Below are positions 51,596 to 60,900 of a stretch of DNA of 64,000 nucleotides, in pieces. The number at the start of each line of letters is the position of its first letter. Within the stretch, counting starts at the first letter, position 1. Made by a program: the position numbers and the translations under genes. Location of the stretch: NCBI GenBank assembly GCA_965223435.1, contig CBDCWQ010000023.1, forward strand, positions 1,054,001-1,118,000, written 5' to 3'. The notes beneath the pieces were generated by a model. That model was not told the origin of the DNA. It searched no databases and saw only the letters and a program-made list of their open reading frames with translations. Origin of the DNA: CBDCWQ01 sp965223435. GTDB taxonomy: Bacteria; Myxococcota; Kuafuiibacteriia; Kuafuiibacteriales; Kuafuiibacteriaceae.

Positions 51596-53083
51596 ATGGG
51601 GGCAGAGGCACAAGAACCCGAAGCCAAGCCCCGCGTAATCGCGAAACGGCTGGCTGTCGGTTTCGGCTTGGTCTCGCTGGTCGCTGTGGCCATGTGCGCC
51701 ATGCTGATTAGCCTCATCGCGGAGGTGGCCGGATTGGTCACGTCGATGCGTAAAGATGAAGCGGCGATTCGAGAAAGCCTGACCCTTGCGACGTCCGTTC
51801 GCGAGCAATACATGCATCAGGCGCACTGGATCATTGAGCGCGACGACACCCACATCGAGCATTACAAGGAATGGGTCGAACGGGTCCGAAACGGGGTGAG
51901 GGTCCTTCGTCCGTTGGTTCCTGAAGGGGAAGCCTGGCGTTTGGACCACGTAGAAGAAAACAGTCGGGCGCTCGACACCCTCTTTTTCGAGTCCATCATC
52001 CCCGCCGTGAAGGGAGAGGATCGCGCCCAACTGGCGCGTCATCACAAGAAAGCCGAGGGGCTGTCCCAGCAGGCGACCAAGCACGCGGACGTTATTGCGA
52101 AAGCAGTGGAACGAAGGATGGCCAGCGCCCATGTTTCGGCCACGAAAGCCACCCAGCTTGGGCTCTTGAGCGGCGGAATGTGTGTTTTTCTTGTCCTCGC
52201 GCTGTCGGGTGCTTTCACCGTCCGGCTGCGCCGAGCGGTTCTCAAACCGCTCGAAGTCCTCGCCAACGCCGCTCGCCGATTTGGATCCGGAAATTTCAGA
52301 AGTCGCGTCGGTTCGGTCGGCGAGGGGGAGCTTCTCGCTGTGGCCCAGGCCTTTGATCGAATGGCTGAGGAACTCGAAACGCGGGAGGAACGACTCATCG
52401 AAAGCGAACGCATGGCCGCGATCGGACAGCTGGCGGCGGGGGTCGCGCACGAGATCAACAACCCCATTCAAGTCATACGCGGATATCTCAAAACCATGGG
52501 TCCCGACTCTCCGCCCGACACCCTGAAAGAGGAGCTTCAGATTCTCGATGAGGAAGCCACGGCGTGCCAGCGGATTGCAGAAGATCTAGTAGCCTATGCC
52601 CGGACCCCCGACCTTCAATACGCCCCCTTGGAAATGGACCAGCTTCTAAAGGAATCCGTTCGACGATTCCAGGAGACCTCGGAAGGGAGTGCGCAGCGCA
52701 TTGAGTGTTCGGTAGAGCCCGGGACCGTATTCGCCGACGGGGGACGACTACGGCAGGTGCTCCTGAACCTCTTGCTCAATGCTGCGCAAGTCTCGGATTC
52801 CGAGTCGCCGATTCACATTACTGGTACAACATCGAAAGATGGAGGTTATGAGATCGCTGTCTCGGATCGCGGTCCCGGTATATCGGACGAAGATCGAAGC
52901 AAAATCTTTGAGCCGTTTTTCTCTAAACGTACCGGTGGATCGGGGCTAGGACTCGCAGTCTGCCAGGGCATCATCCACGCCCACGGCGGGACCATTTCAG
53001 TGGAGGCGAGGTCGAAGGGCGGGAGTACCTTTCGACTGCGCATCCCGGCGTCGACGCGCCAGGAGGCGAGGCCATCATCATGA
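51596..53083 (+). CDS. Membrane sensor histidine kinase (NtrB/ZraS-like) for the copper regulon
   Basis: 495 aa from ATG 51596, supported by the predicted transcript start. One helix at about 21-43, a periplasmic helical sensor region (QAHWIIERDDTHIEHYKEWV) and a second helix near 185-205 frame the input domain; HAMP follows. Kinase motifs: H-box AGVAHEINNPIQVIRGYL, N-box LLNLLLNAAQ, G1 SDRGPGISDEDR, F IFEPFFSKR, G2 GSGLGLAVCQ. It overlaps the regulator gene (ATGA). Position suggests sensing of periplasmic copper or a related metal. Confidence 0.85.
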   Translation: MGAEAQEPEAKPRVIAKRLAVGFGLVSLVAVAMCAMLISLIAEVAGLVTSMRKDEAAIRESLTLATSVREQYMHQAHWIIERDDTHIEHYKEWVERVRNGVRVLRPLVPEGEAWRLDHVEENSRALDTLFFESIIPAVKGEDRAQLARHHKKAEGLSQQATKHADVIAKAVERRMASAHVSATKATQLGLLSGGMCVFLVLALSGAFTVRLRRAVLKPLEVLANAARRFGSGNFRSRVGSVGEGELLAVAQAFDRMAEELETREERLIESERMAAIGQLAAGVAHEINNPIQVIRGYLKTMGPDSPPDTLKEELQILDEEATACQRIAEDLVAYARTPDLQYAPLEMDQLLKESVRRFQETSEGSAQRIECSVEPGTVFADGGRLRQVLLNLLLNAAQVSDSESPIHITGTTSKDGGYEIAVSDRGPGISDEDRSKIFEPFFSKRTGGSGLGLAVCQGIIHAHGGTISVEARSKGGSTFRLRIPASTRQEARPSS

Positions 53084-54504
53084 CTTCATCTAGCGGCCAA
53101 TCTCGCCCGACCGTATTGGTCGTGGACGACAAAAAGAACCTGCTCCGGCTCATGACCAAGGTCCTCAAAGGAGACGCCCGGGTCCTCACCGCAGGGTGTG
53201 GTGCCGAGGCCATACAGATCCTCGAGGCCGAATTGGTGGACGTGGTTCTGTGTGACCTCCGAATGCCAGACACCGATGGCATCGACGTCCTGAAACAATG
53301 CAAACGACTCAGGCCTCAAACGGAGTTTATCCTCATGACGGCCTACGCGTCGGTTCCCACCGCGGTTGAGGCGCTCCGGCTCGGGGCTCATGACTATCTC
53401 ACCAAGCCATTCGATCCGGAGGAGGGTCGTGCGGTCGTCTTGCGAGCCATCGGCCGGGCCGCCACTTTGCGTCCCTCTGGGCCATCCGATGAATCTGAGG
53501 GTGAACTTCTCCCGGGAATCGTGGGTCTTGCGCCCGCCATGCGGGAGCTCAGTCGTTTGGTTCGGCGGATTGCGGATAGCGATGTCACAGTCTTGCTCTT
53601 GGGTGAGACGGGCACGGGCAAGGAGCGTATCGCCCGAGCGATTCACAGGTTGGGTCCCCGGTCAGCCAAGCGATTCGTCGCCGTCAACTGCGCCGCCATC
53701 CCGGCCGACCTCCTGGAGAGCGAACTGTTCGGTCATGCAAAAGGCGCTTTTACCGGGGCCAACCAAGATCGGGCAGGACTCTTCGAGGAAGCGCATGGCG
53801 GGACTCTGTTTCTCGATGAAATTGGTGAGATGTTGCTCTCGCTTCAGTCCAAACTCACCCGTACCTTGGAGGAACGCGCCATTCGACGGTTGGGCGAATC
53901 GATCGAGCGTCCGGTCGATGTGCGCCTGATTGCAGCGACCCACCGTGACATCGAGGCCATGGTCAAGAACCAGAGTTTCCGCGAAGATCTCTGGTATCGG
54001 CTCAACGTGGCGGTCATCGCCATCCCTCCACTTCGTGAACGCCGCGAAGATATCGAACTTTTGGCCACCCATTTCTTGCGCGAGCGCCCACAGGCGCACA
54101 AAAAACGTCCCATTGGTTTTACACCGTCTGCCCTTGAGGCCATGCAAAACTATGATTGGCCCGGCAACGTTCGACAGCTTCGCTCCGCGGTGGAACGGGG
54201 AAGCGTGGTGTGCACACGAGACCGCATCGACGTGGGGGATCTTTTGCCGGAAGTGTCGGGCGCGCACCGACAAAGATCTCAGGACACCGGACTTCTCAGT
54301 CTCACGTGGGCCGAGGCGCAGGAAAAGGGGCGAAGTGAAGCGGCGAAACGGTACTTGGAGGAAGTCCTGAAAAAGCACGACGGTAACATCGCCGAGGCGG
54401 CGGTTCATGCCGGCGTGGAGCGGGAAAGCTTCTACCGTTTGCTTCGACGCTATGGCGTGCACGTCGAGCGAACCCGTTCCCCCTCCAAAGGCGCCGGCGA
54501 CTAA
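53080..54504 (+). CDS. Sigma-54-dependent response regulator (NtrC family)
   Basis: 474 aa. Receiver residues: LVVDDKKNLLRL, phospho-Asp in VVLCDLRMPDTDG, Lys in DYLTKPFDPE. AAA+ domain: Walker A LLGETGTGKERIA, sigma-54 contact loop GAFTGANQDR, Walker B GGTLFLDEIGE, sensor and Arg finger region NVAVIAIPPLRERREDI. The C-terminal Fis-type HTH is HDGNIAEAAVHAGVERESFY. It would activate the three -24/-12 promoters seen here from the TTGTGACCG palindromes, together with the kinase encoded just upstream. Confidence 0.9.
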   Translation: MTSSSGQSRPTVLVVDDKKNLLRLMTKVLKGDARVLTAGCGAEAIQILEAELVDVVLCDLRMPDTDGIDVLKQCKRLRPQTEFILMTAYASVPTAVEALRLGAHDYLTKPFDPEEGRAVVLRAIGRAATLRPSGPSDESEGELLPGIVGLAPAMRELSRLVRRIADSDVTVLLLGETGTGKERIARAIHRLGPRSAKRFVAVNCAAIPADLLESELFGHAKGAFTGANQDRAGLFEEAHGGTLFLDEIGEMLLSLQSKLTRTLEERAIRRLGESIERPVDVRLIAATHRDIEAMVKNQSFREDLWYRLNVAVIAIPPLRERREDIELLATHFLRERPQAHKKRPIGFTPSALEAMQNYDWPGNVRQLRSAVERGSVVCTRDRIDVGDLLPEVSGAHRQRSQDTGLLSLTWAEAQEKGRSEAAKRYLEEVLKKHDGNIAEAAVHAGVERESFYRLLRRYGVHVERTRSPSKGAGD

Positions 54505-54557
54505 ACGGCTTCCCACGTACTTCGCTTCCAGGCCCTTTGTCCGACACGGTCACTCGC

Positions 54558-54578
54558 TTGTGACCGATACGGTTACAA
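54558..54578. promoter_or_regulatory. Enhancer-like 21-bp palindrome, copy 2
   Basis: TTGTGACCG-ATA-CGGTTACAA, identical to copy 1 in both arms. It lies 58 bp before the -24 element of the cusC promoter. A half-site CGGTCACTC also precedes it at 54547. Confidence 0.7.
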
Positions 54579-54635
54579 GCTCTTTTGAACGTAAGGAAAA
54601 GGTCAATGATTTTGCGGTCCAGTCATATGAAGCCT

Positions 54636-54651
54636 TGGCATTGAATTTGCT
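54636..54651 (+). promoter_or_regulatory. Sigma-54 promoter of the cusCBA-like operon
   Basis: TGGCATTGAATTTGCT has GG and GC with exact -24/-12 spacing and a TTGCT -12 element. The predicted start, near 54662, is only about 4 nt before ATG 54666. Confidence 0.65.
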
Positions 54652-54665
54652 CTCCTCAGGCGTAG

Positions 54666-56087
54666 ATGCCTCGCTCGCAGAAAATCCACGCCGGGTCCCC
54701 AAAGCGGCACCGACCTTGTGCGGTTCTTTCGGTCTTTTTTACCGCGGGTTGCCTGGGAACGGTGGAATCCGCCATTCAGGACGAACTTCAAAGCCGGGCG
54801 GCGACCTTCGATATTCGCCCACCGAGCCACGAAGCTGCTCCGTCTCAAGAATCCGAGTCCGCGGCCTTTGATGGAAGTCTCGATGCGTACCTGAGATACG
54901 CGCTTAAACAGAGTCCAACCATACGTGCATCCTTTGAGCGCTGGAAGGCAGCCACATTGCGGATTTCTCGCGCACGTCGATTGCCCGAGCCCACGGTCAG
55001 CTACGGGTACTACGTTCAGAATGTGGAGACTCGAGTGGGACCGCAGCGTCATCGCCTGGGCCTCGCTCAAACCTTTCCTTGGTTCACCAAGCTGAGTGCC
55101 GGGGCGGATGCGGCCTCCTTTTCGGCTCGTGCCGCCCAACGTCGCTTTGATGCAGAGGTTCTGGCCTTACGCATGAAAGTAGAAAACGCCTATTGGCGTC
55201 TCTGGTTCATTCAAGAAGAGCATCGTTTGAAGAGCGAGCACGACCTTGTTCTGGAAAACCTTGCTGGCACCGTACGAGGCCGGGTCGAAACGGGTCGAGC
55301 CTCGTTGGCCGACCTCAATCAGGTGGAGCTCGGTGTCGCGAGGCACCACGACCATCACGGCCAACACCGCGAGGCGACTCGGGCCGCGTGGGCCGAGATC
55401 CTCTCCATCATCGGAGCCCCCGCGTCGAACACGACACTAAGGGCTGCCGACGCACCGGAGGAAGGCTTACCAAGGGAGTCGGACGAGGCTCTTGGGGCCT
55501 CGGCGTATGCCCATCCCCGCATCGAAAGATATCAGCTCATGGCTTCGGCGAGTGAAGCGCAGGCTGACGCTGAAGCTGCGGATCGCTTCCCACGGTTTCG
55601 ATTGGGCTTCGACTACATCGAAACCGGCGAAGCTCGAATGCCCAACGTCCCGGGCAGTGGAGACGATGCCATGATTGCGTCCTTAGGGCTGAGCATCCCG
55701 CTTTGGTTCGGAAGCTACGACGATGCGGAAGAAGCGGCCCTCGCGGAGAGTCGTGCCCACTTGGCCGACCGCAAGGCCGCGCAGCAAAGGACGGATGCGG
55801 AGCTTGAAGGCACGCTCGCCGCGGTCCGGGATGCCCAGCGACGTATTGCGCTCTACCGAGACACACTTTTGCTCCAGGCACAGACGACGTTTCGTTCGGT
55901 CCTGGGTGGCTACCAGACAGGACGTTCCACCGTCGCCGCCTCGCTTTTGGCCCAAAAAGATCTGCTCGAACTTCAGATTGAGCTCGCACGGGCCAAAGCG
56001 GATCATGCGCGCGCCTTCGCCCGATTGGAACACATCGTCGGTCGCCCCATCAAGATTGGCCCAAACAAGGAGATCTTTCATGAGTAA
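54666..56087 (+). CDS. cusC: CusC-like outer-membrane efflux protein
   Basis: 473 aa. A stop codon directly precedes ATG 54666 in frame, fixing the start. The N-terminus has a basic leader, a hydrophobic core and a lipobox-like FTAGC, so it is probably a lipoprotein. TolC-type repeats follow: coiled-coil helices (RASFERWKAATLRISRARRL, DFLQIELARAKADHARAFAR-like end) and beta segments (PTVSYGYYVQNVETRVGPQR, RFRLGFDYIETGEARM). It forms the outer channel for the RND pump encoded next. It overlaps cusB by 8 bp. Confidence 0.8.
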   Translation: MPRSQKIHAGSPKRHRPCAVLSVFFTAGCLGTVESAIQDELQSRAATFDIRPPSHEAAPSQESESAAFDGSLDAYLRYALKQSPTIRASFERWKAATLRISRARRLPEPTVSYGYYVQNVETRVGPQRHRLGLAQTFPWFTKLSAGADAASFSARAAQRRFDAEVLALRMKVENAYWRLWFIQEEHRLKSEHDLVLENLAGTVRGRVETGRASLADLNQVELGVARHHDHHGQHREATRAAWAEILSIIGAPASNTTLRAADAPEEGLPRESDEALGASAYAHPRIERYQLMASASEAQADAEAADRFPRFRLGFDYIETGEARMPNVPGSGDDAMIASLGLSIPLWFGSYDDAEEAALAESRAHLADRKAAQQRTDAELEGTLAAVRDAQRRIALYRDTLLLQAQTTFRSVLGGYQTGRSTVAASLLAQKDLLELQIELARAKADHARAFARLEHIVGRPIKIGPNKEIFHE

Positions 56088-57957
56088 GGTGAACAAAGAA
56101 CGCGTCCAAAAGTCGGCACCTTGGATCGCACTACCGATGGCCTCAGTCGCCGCATTCTTCCTCGGAGGATGGATACTCGGTGCACCCGAGCCTGGGCCGG
56201 ACCAACACCAGGCCCATACCCACACATCTAAATCGGAAGACAGCATCTGGACCTGCTCGATGCATCCCCAGATCCGTCAAAACGAGCCCGGACAGTGCCC
56301 CATCTGTGGGATGGATCTGGTCCTCGTTCGTACGGACTCGGAAGATGGGAACGCGCCACCCGAACGGGTAACGCTTTCCCAGCGGGCCAAAGTCCGGGCC
56401 CGGATCCGAACGTCCCCCGTGAGGCGTCTGGCCAGTGGCGCGATCGAGCGACGTCTGCTCGGCCGCGTCGACTACGATGAAACCACCCTCCGCACCGTAA
56501 CCGCTTGGGTGGGTGGGCGCATCGACCGACTTCGGGTGCGCGTGACCGGTGAGCGTGTGTCCTCCGGACAGAGTATCGCCACGTTGTACAGTCCAGAGGT
56601 CTACAGCGCGCACCAAGATCTCATCTCGGCCAGACAACAACTCGAGCAGCTTTCGGGTGCAGCCACAAAAAGCGCGCAGGCTTCAGCGCGGGCGGCGCTC
56701 GGTGCAGCGCGAGACCGACTACGACTCCTGGGTGTCCCAGAAAGGGAGTTGAGATCGATGGAACAGAAGAAGCGTCCCTCCGAACAAGTCGTGATTCGGA
56801 CACCCTTTGGGGGCACGGTGATAGAGCGTCTGGCCACCGAAGGCAACTACGTCAAGACCGGCGCCGGTCTATACCGCATCGCAGATCTTTCGAGTCTGTG
56901 GGTCCAGCTCGATGCGTACGAAAGCGATCTTCCGCTTCTAAGTGTGGGTCAGAAAGTTACACTCAAAGTTGAGGCTCTCCCCGGAGAGGCCTTTCCAGGA
57001 CGCATCACCTTCGTGGATCCCGTTGTGAACCAGCGGACCCGCACGACTCGGGTTCGGATTGAAGTTAAAAATCGCGACCAGCGCTTAAGACCCGGGATGT
57101 TTGCCGAGGCCATCGTTCAAAGCGTGGCCCAGACCGATGCGCCCGACCTCTTGGTCATTCCCGAAACCGCACCGCTGTTCACGGGCCGGCGCTCGGTGGT
57201 CTACGTCGAGGTTCCTGGGGCCAAACGGCCCACTTATGATGCCCGGATCGTCCGTCTCGGAACGAAGATGGGTGACGTCTACCCGGTGGTTGCGGGTCTT
57301 GGCGAAAACGAACGTGTGGTGACCCACGGTGCATTCGCCCTCGATGCAGATCTTCAGATTCGAGGCGGGTCGGCTATGATGACCACGCCCGACGATCGCG
57401 AAGTCGGACCCTACGATCGAATCGTAGAAACGCCAGACAAACAACGCGGGCCCTTGAGCAAAGTGGTCAAGCAGTATCTTGTGCTTCACACGGCGCTGGC
57501 CGACGACAAGCTGGGCGACGCCAAGAAAGCCGCCACCGCACTCACCAAAGCCACAAGCAAAGTGAGGAGCGAAACGGGCGCCACCTTTTCGGGCGCCTGG
57601 GCCCCCATTGCCCGCGGGCTTAAAGCCCATGCGATGCACATTCAGCATGCGAAAAGCTTAACGGAAGCACGGTCGCCCTTCCGAGATCTGTCTCAACAAA
57701 TGGCCACGCTGCTTCGGGTGTTTGGGAACCCCACAAAAGATGTTCTACGTCTCGCGTTTTGCCCGATGGCTCTGAACAACCAAGGGGCGGAGTGGATTCA
57801 ACGTTCAGATACCATTGAAAATCCGTACTTCGGCGCGTCCATGCACAGCTGCGGCGCCATTCATAGCGCCGTGGAACACGGAACCTACCTCCCGGCCAAA
57901 CCGGAAACGTCCAAGAAGCCGCGGCGATCGGCGCCCGCCGGAGGTCACCAACATTGA
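56080..57957 (+). CDS. cusB: CusB-like periplasmic adaptor with metal-binding and DUF3347 domains
   Basis: 625 aa from ATG 56080 with AAGGAG 7 nt upstream. A signal anchor (APWIALPMASVAAFFLGGWI) is followed by a His-rich part and a Cys-rich module (TCSMHPQIRQNEPGQCPICG) like those of the ATPase. The adaptor core has the RIDRLRVRVTGERVSSGQSI lipoyl part, a helical hairpin (SAHQDLISARQQLEQLSGA) and a beta-barrel region. The C-terminal 130 residues match DUF3347 (VVKQYLVLHTALADDKLGDA, LAFCPMALNNQGAEWIQRSD). It links the RND pump to CusC. Confidence 0.87.
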   Translation: MSKVNKERVQKSAPWIALPMASVAAFFLGGWILGAPEPGPDQHQAHTHTSKSEDSIWTCSMHPQIRQNEPGQCPICGMDLVLVRTDSEDGNAPPERVTLSQRAKVRARIRTSPVRRLASGAIERRLLGRVDYDETTLRTVTAWVGGRIDRLRVRVTGERVSSGQSIATLYSPEVYSAHQDLISARQQLEQLSGAATKSAQASARAALGAARDRLRLLGVPERELRSMEQKKRPSEQVVIRTPFGGTVIERLATEGNYVKTGAGLYRIADLSSLWVQLDAYESDLPLLSVGQKVTLKVEALPGEAFPGRITFVDPVVNQRTRTTRVRIEVKNRDQRLRPGMFAEAIVQSVAQTDAPDLLVIPETAPLFTGRRSVVYVEVPGAKRPTYDARIVRLGTKMGDVYPVVAGLGENERVVTHGAFALDADLQIRGGSAMMTTPDDREVGPYDRIVETPDKQRGPLSKVVKQYLVLHTALADDKLGDAKKAATALTKATSKVRSETGATFSGAWAPIARGLKAHAMHIQHAKSLTEARSPFRDLSQQMATLLRVFGNPTKDVLRLAFCPMALNNQGAEWIQRSDTIENPYFGASMHSCGAIHSAVEHGTYLPAKPETSKKPRRSAPAGGHQH

Positions 57958-60900
57958 CCCCGCACGATCCGCCCCAAGGACCACGCGTCGTCTCCCTTGG
58001 ATGGGAACGATTCATCGGCTTCTTTGTCGAAAACAAACTCGTGGTGTTCGTTCTCGTGGGCCTCCTCTTAGGGGCGGGTCTTTATGTCTCACCGTTTGAC
58101 TGGGATCTCGGCATCCCTCAGGACCGCGTGCCCGTCGACGCCATTCCGGATATTGGCGAAAATCAACAGATCGTCTTTACCGAATGGCCCGGCCGATCGC
58201 CCCGGGATGTCGAAGACCAGATCAGCTATCCGCTCACGACGGCTCTCCTTGGGATTCCGGGCGTCCGTACCGTCCGCAGTTCATCGATGTTTGGCTTTTC
58301 GACCATTTACGTCATCTTTGAAGACGGCGTTGATTTCTATTGGTCGCGCTCTCGGGTGCTGGAAAAGCTCGCATCCCTTCCCGCCGGGACTTTGCCGGAT
58401 GGCACCTCACCGGCGCTTGGTCCCGATGCCACCGCCCTCGGACAAGTGTTTTGGTACACCCTCGACGGCCTCGATACGGAGGGCAATCTTGTTGGAGGCT
58501 GGGACTTGCATGAGCTTCGCAGCATTCAGGACTGGACGGTTCGTTACGCGCTTCAGGCAGTGCCCGGCGTATCTGAGGTCGCATCGGTCGGCGGATACGT
58601 TCGTGAATACCAAGTGGACGTGGATCCGGAAGCGATGCTGGCGCACCAGATCAGCCTCGACCACGTGGTCCACGCGGTGCGGGGATCGAACCTTGACGTA
58701 GGCGCACGGACCCTCGAGATCAACCGCGCCGAATATCTCGTACGTGGTCTCGGATTCATCGAAAACGTAGACGACCTGGAAGAAACCGTCATCACAACAC
58801 GAGAGCATACGCCGATTCGAGTTCGCGACGTCGCCCGCGTGACCTTAGGCCCCGCCGGGAGGCGCGGTGCACTCGACGACGCGGGGGCACAAGCCGTGGG
58901 CGGGGTGGTGGTCGTCCGGTACGGCGACAACCCCATGGCGGTTATCAAGCGCATCAAGTCGAAGATCGAGGCGATCGCGCCGGGGCTACCTCGTCGGACC
59001 TTGGAGGACGGAACAGTCAGCCAAGTTTCGATTGTACCCTTCTACGACCGTACCACGCTCATCCAGGAGACGCTCGGCACGCTATCTACCGCATTGCTTC
59101 AACAGATCTTGGTCACGGTCATCGTAGTGCTCATCATGCTCCGGAACCTCAAGAGCTCTATCCTCATTTCTGGTGTTCTTCCGCTCGCCGTCCTGGCTGC
59201 GTTCGTCGCCATGAAATGGACCGGAGTCGATGCCAACATCATGGCACTCGCCGGCATCGCGATTGCCATCGGCACCATGGTGGATATGGGCATCGTGTTC
59301 ACCGAGAACATCGTCGAGCATCTCCGAAAAGCACCAAAGGATAGTACTCGTGGCCGAATCGTGGCGCATGCCGCAGCCGAAGTAGCTCCAGCTGTCTTGA
59401 CCTCGGTCCTCACCACGGTCGTTAGTTTCTTGCCGGTGTTCGCGCTCACTGCGAGCGAGGGCAAGCTCTTTACGCCGCTGGCCTACACAAAATCTTTTGC
59501 CATGATCGGAGCACTTCTCATCTCGATGATCGTACTCCCGCCCTTTGCCCATATCCTGATTCACCAGGTGCCGGAGCCTCTTGATACAGTCGATAAACGC
59601 CTATCCAAGAACATTCTCCGCTCGGTCACGCGGTCGGTTCATATACGCGATTGGATTCTCATCGGGCTGGGGATCTTTCTTAGCCAATGGACGATTCTCG
59701 GAGGTTTTTTTGTGGTGATGTTCGGGGCCTTTCGACTGACCGAACCTTTACTCGGCGCGAAGTATCGGTCTTGGCCAAGTTGGGCCGAAAATATCATCGC
59801 GATTGTCATCGTCACGTCACTCTTGACTCACGATTGGATGCCCCTTGGCGTGGACCGCAGCCACTTCATCAATTTCCTCTTTGTCGGGGGAAGTATCGCC
59901 GGGCTCTTGGGCCTATTCGTTCTGTTTCAGAGGTTCTATGCCCCGGCCTTGATCTGGTGCCTTAAGCATAAGCTGTGGGCTCTGACTCTTCCCGCCCTGG
60001 CCATGACGTTCGGCTTCACTGCATGGCTCAGTTTCGACCGCGTGTTCGGATGGCTGCCGCAAACGGTGAGAACATGGAGACCGGTCAGTGCCGTTGCCCA
60101 TGCGTTCCCCGGATTTGGCCGAGAGTTCATGCCGCCGTTTGACGAAGGCTCGTTCCTGTACATGCCCACGACCATGCCCCACGCATCCTTAGGACAGGCG
60201 CTGGAGATGCTTTCGGACATGGACGCTTCCATCGAGGCCGTTCCTGAGGTGGAGCGGGCGGTTGGCAAACTCGGGCGCGCCGAGAGTCCACTCGATCCCG
60301 CACCGATCTCCATGTTCGAGACGATCATCACCTACAAGTCAGAATACCGCGTCAGCGAAAACGGCGAACGAATCAGGCAATGGAGAGACCATATCAGGTC
60401 GCCGGAGGATATCTGGAACGAAATCGTCCGGGCGGCCGAGGCGCCGGGATTGACGGCCGCCCCCATGCTCATGCCGATCAACGCGCGCATCGTCATGCTC
60501 CAGAGCGGAATGCGGGCCCCCATGGGCATCAAGGTCTACGGCCCAACTCTTGAAACCATTGAAGCCTTTGGCCTCAAGCTCGAAGAACTGCTCAAAGAAG
60601 TCCCCTCGGTGCGCGCCGAGACAGTCTTTGCCGATCGTGTGGTCGGAAAGCCGTACGTGGAGATTGATATCGACCGGGAGGCGATCGGCCGCTACGGTCT
60701 CACCATCCGCAGAGTCCAAGATGTGATTCAGGTTGCGCTCGGCGGGAGGATGCTCACCCGCACGGTGGAAGGCCGCGAACGCTATCCGGTCCGTGTCAGA
60801 TACATGCGTGAGGAACGGGACAGCATTGAAGCGCTCAGGCGGGTGTTGGTGCCCACGCCTGGCGGTGAGCAGATCCCGCTCGAACTGATCGCCAAGATTC

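Noticed and set aside
55723..56079. Upstream extension of cusB
   Set aside because: Overlaps cusC out of frame; the real start at 56080 has AAGGAG and a signal anchor.
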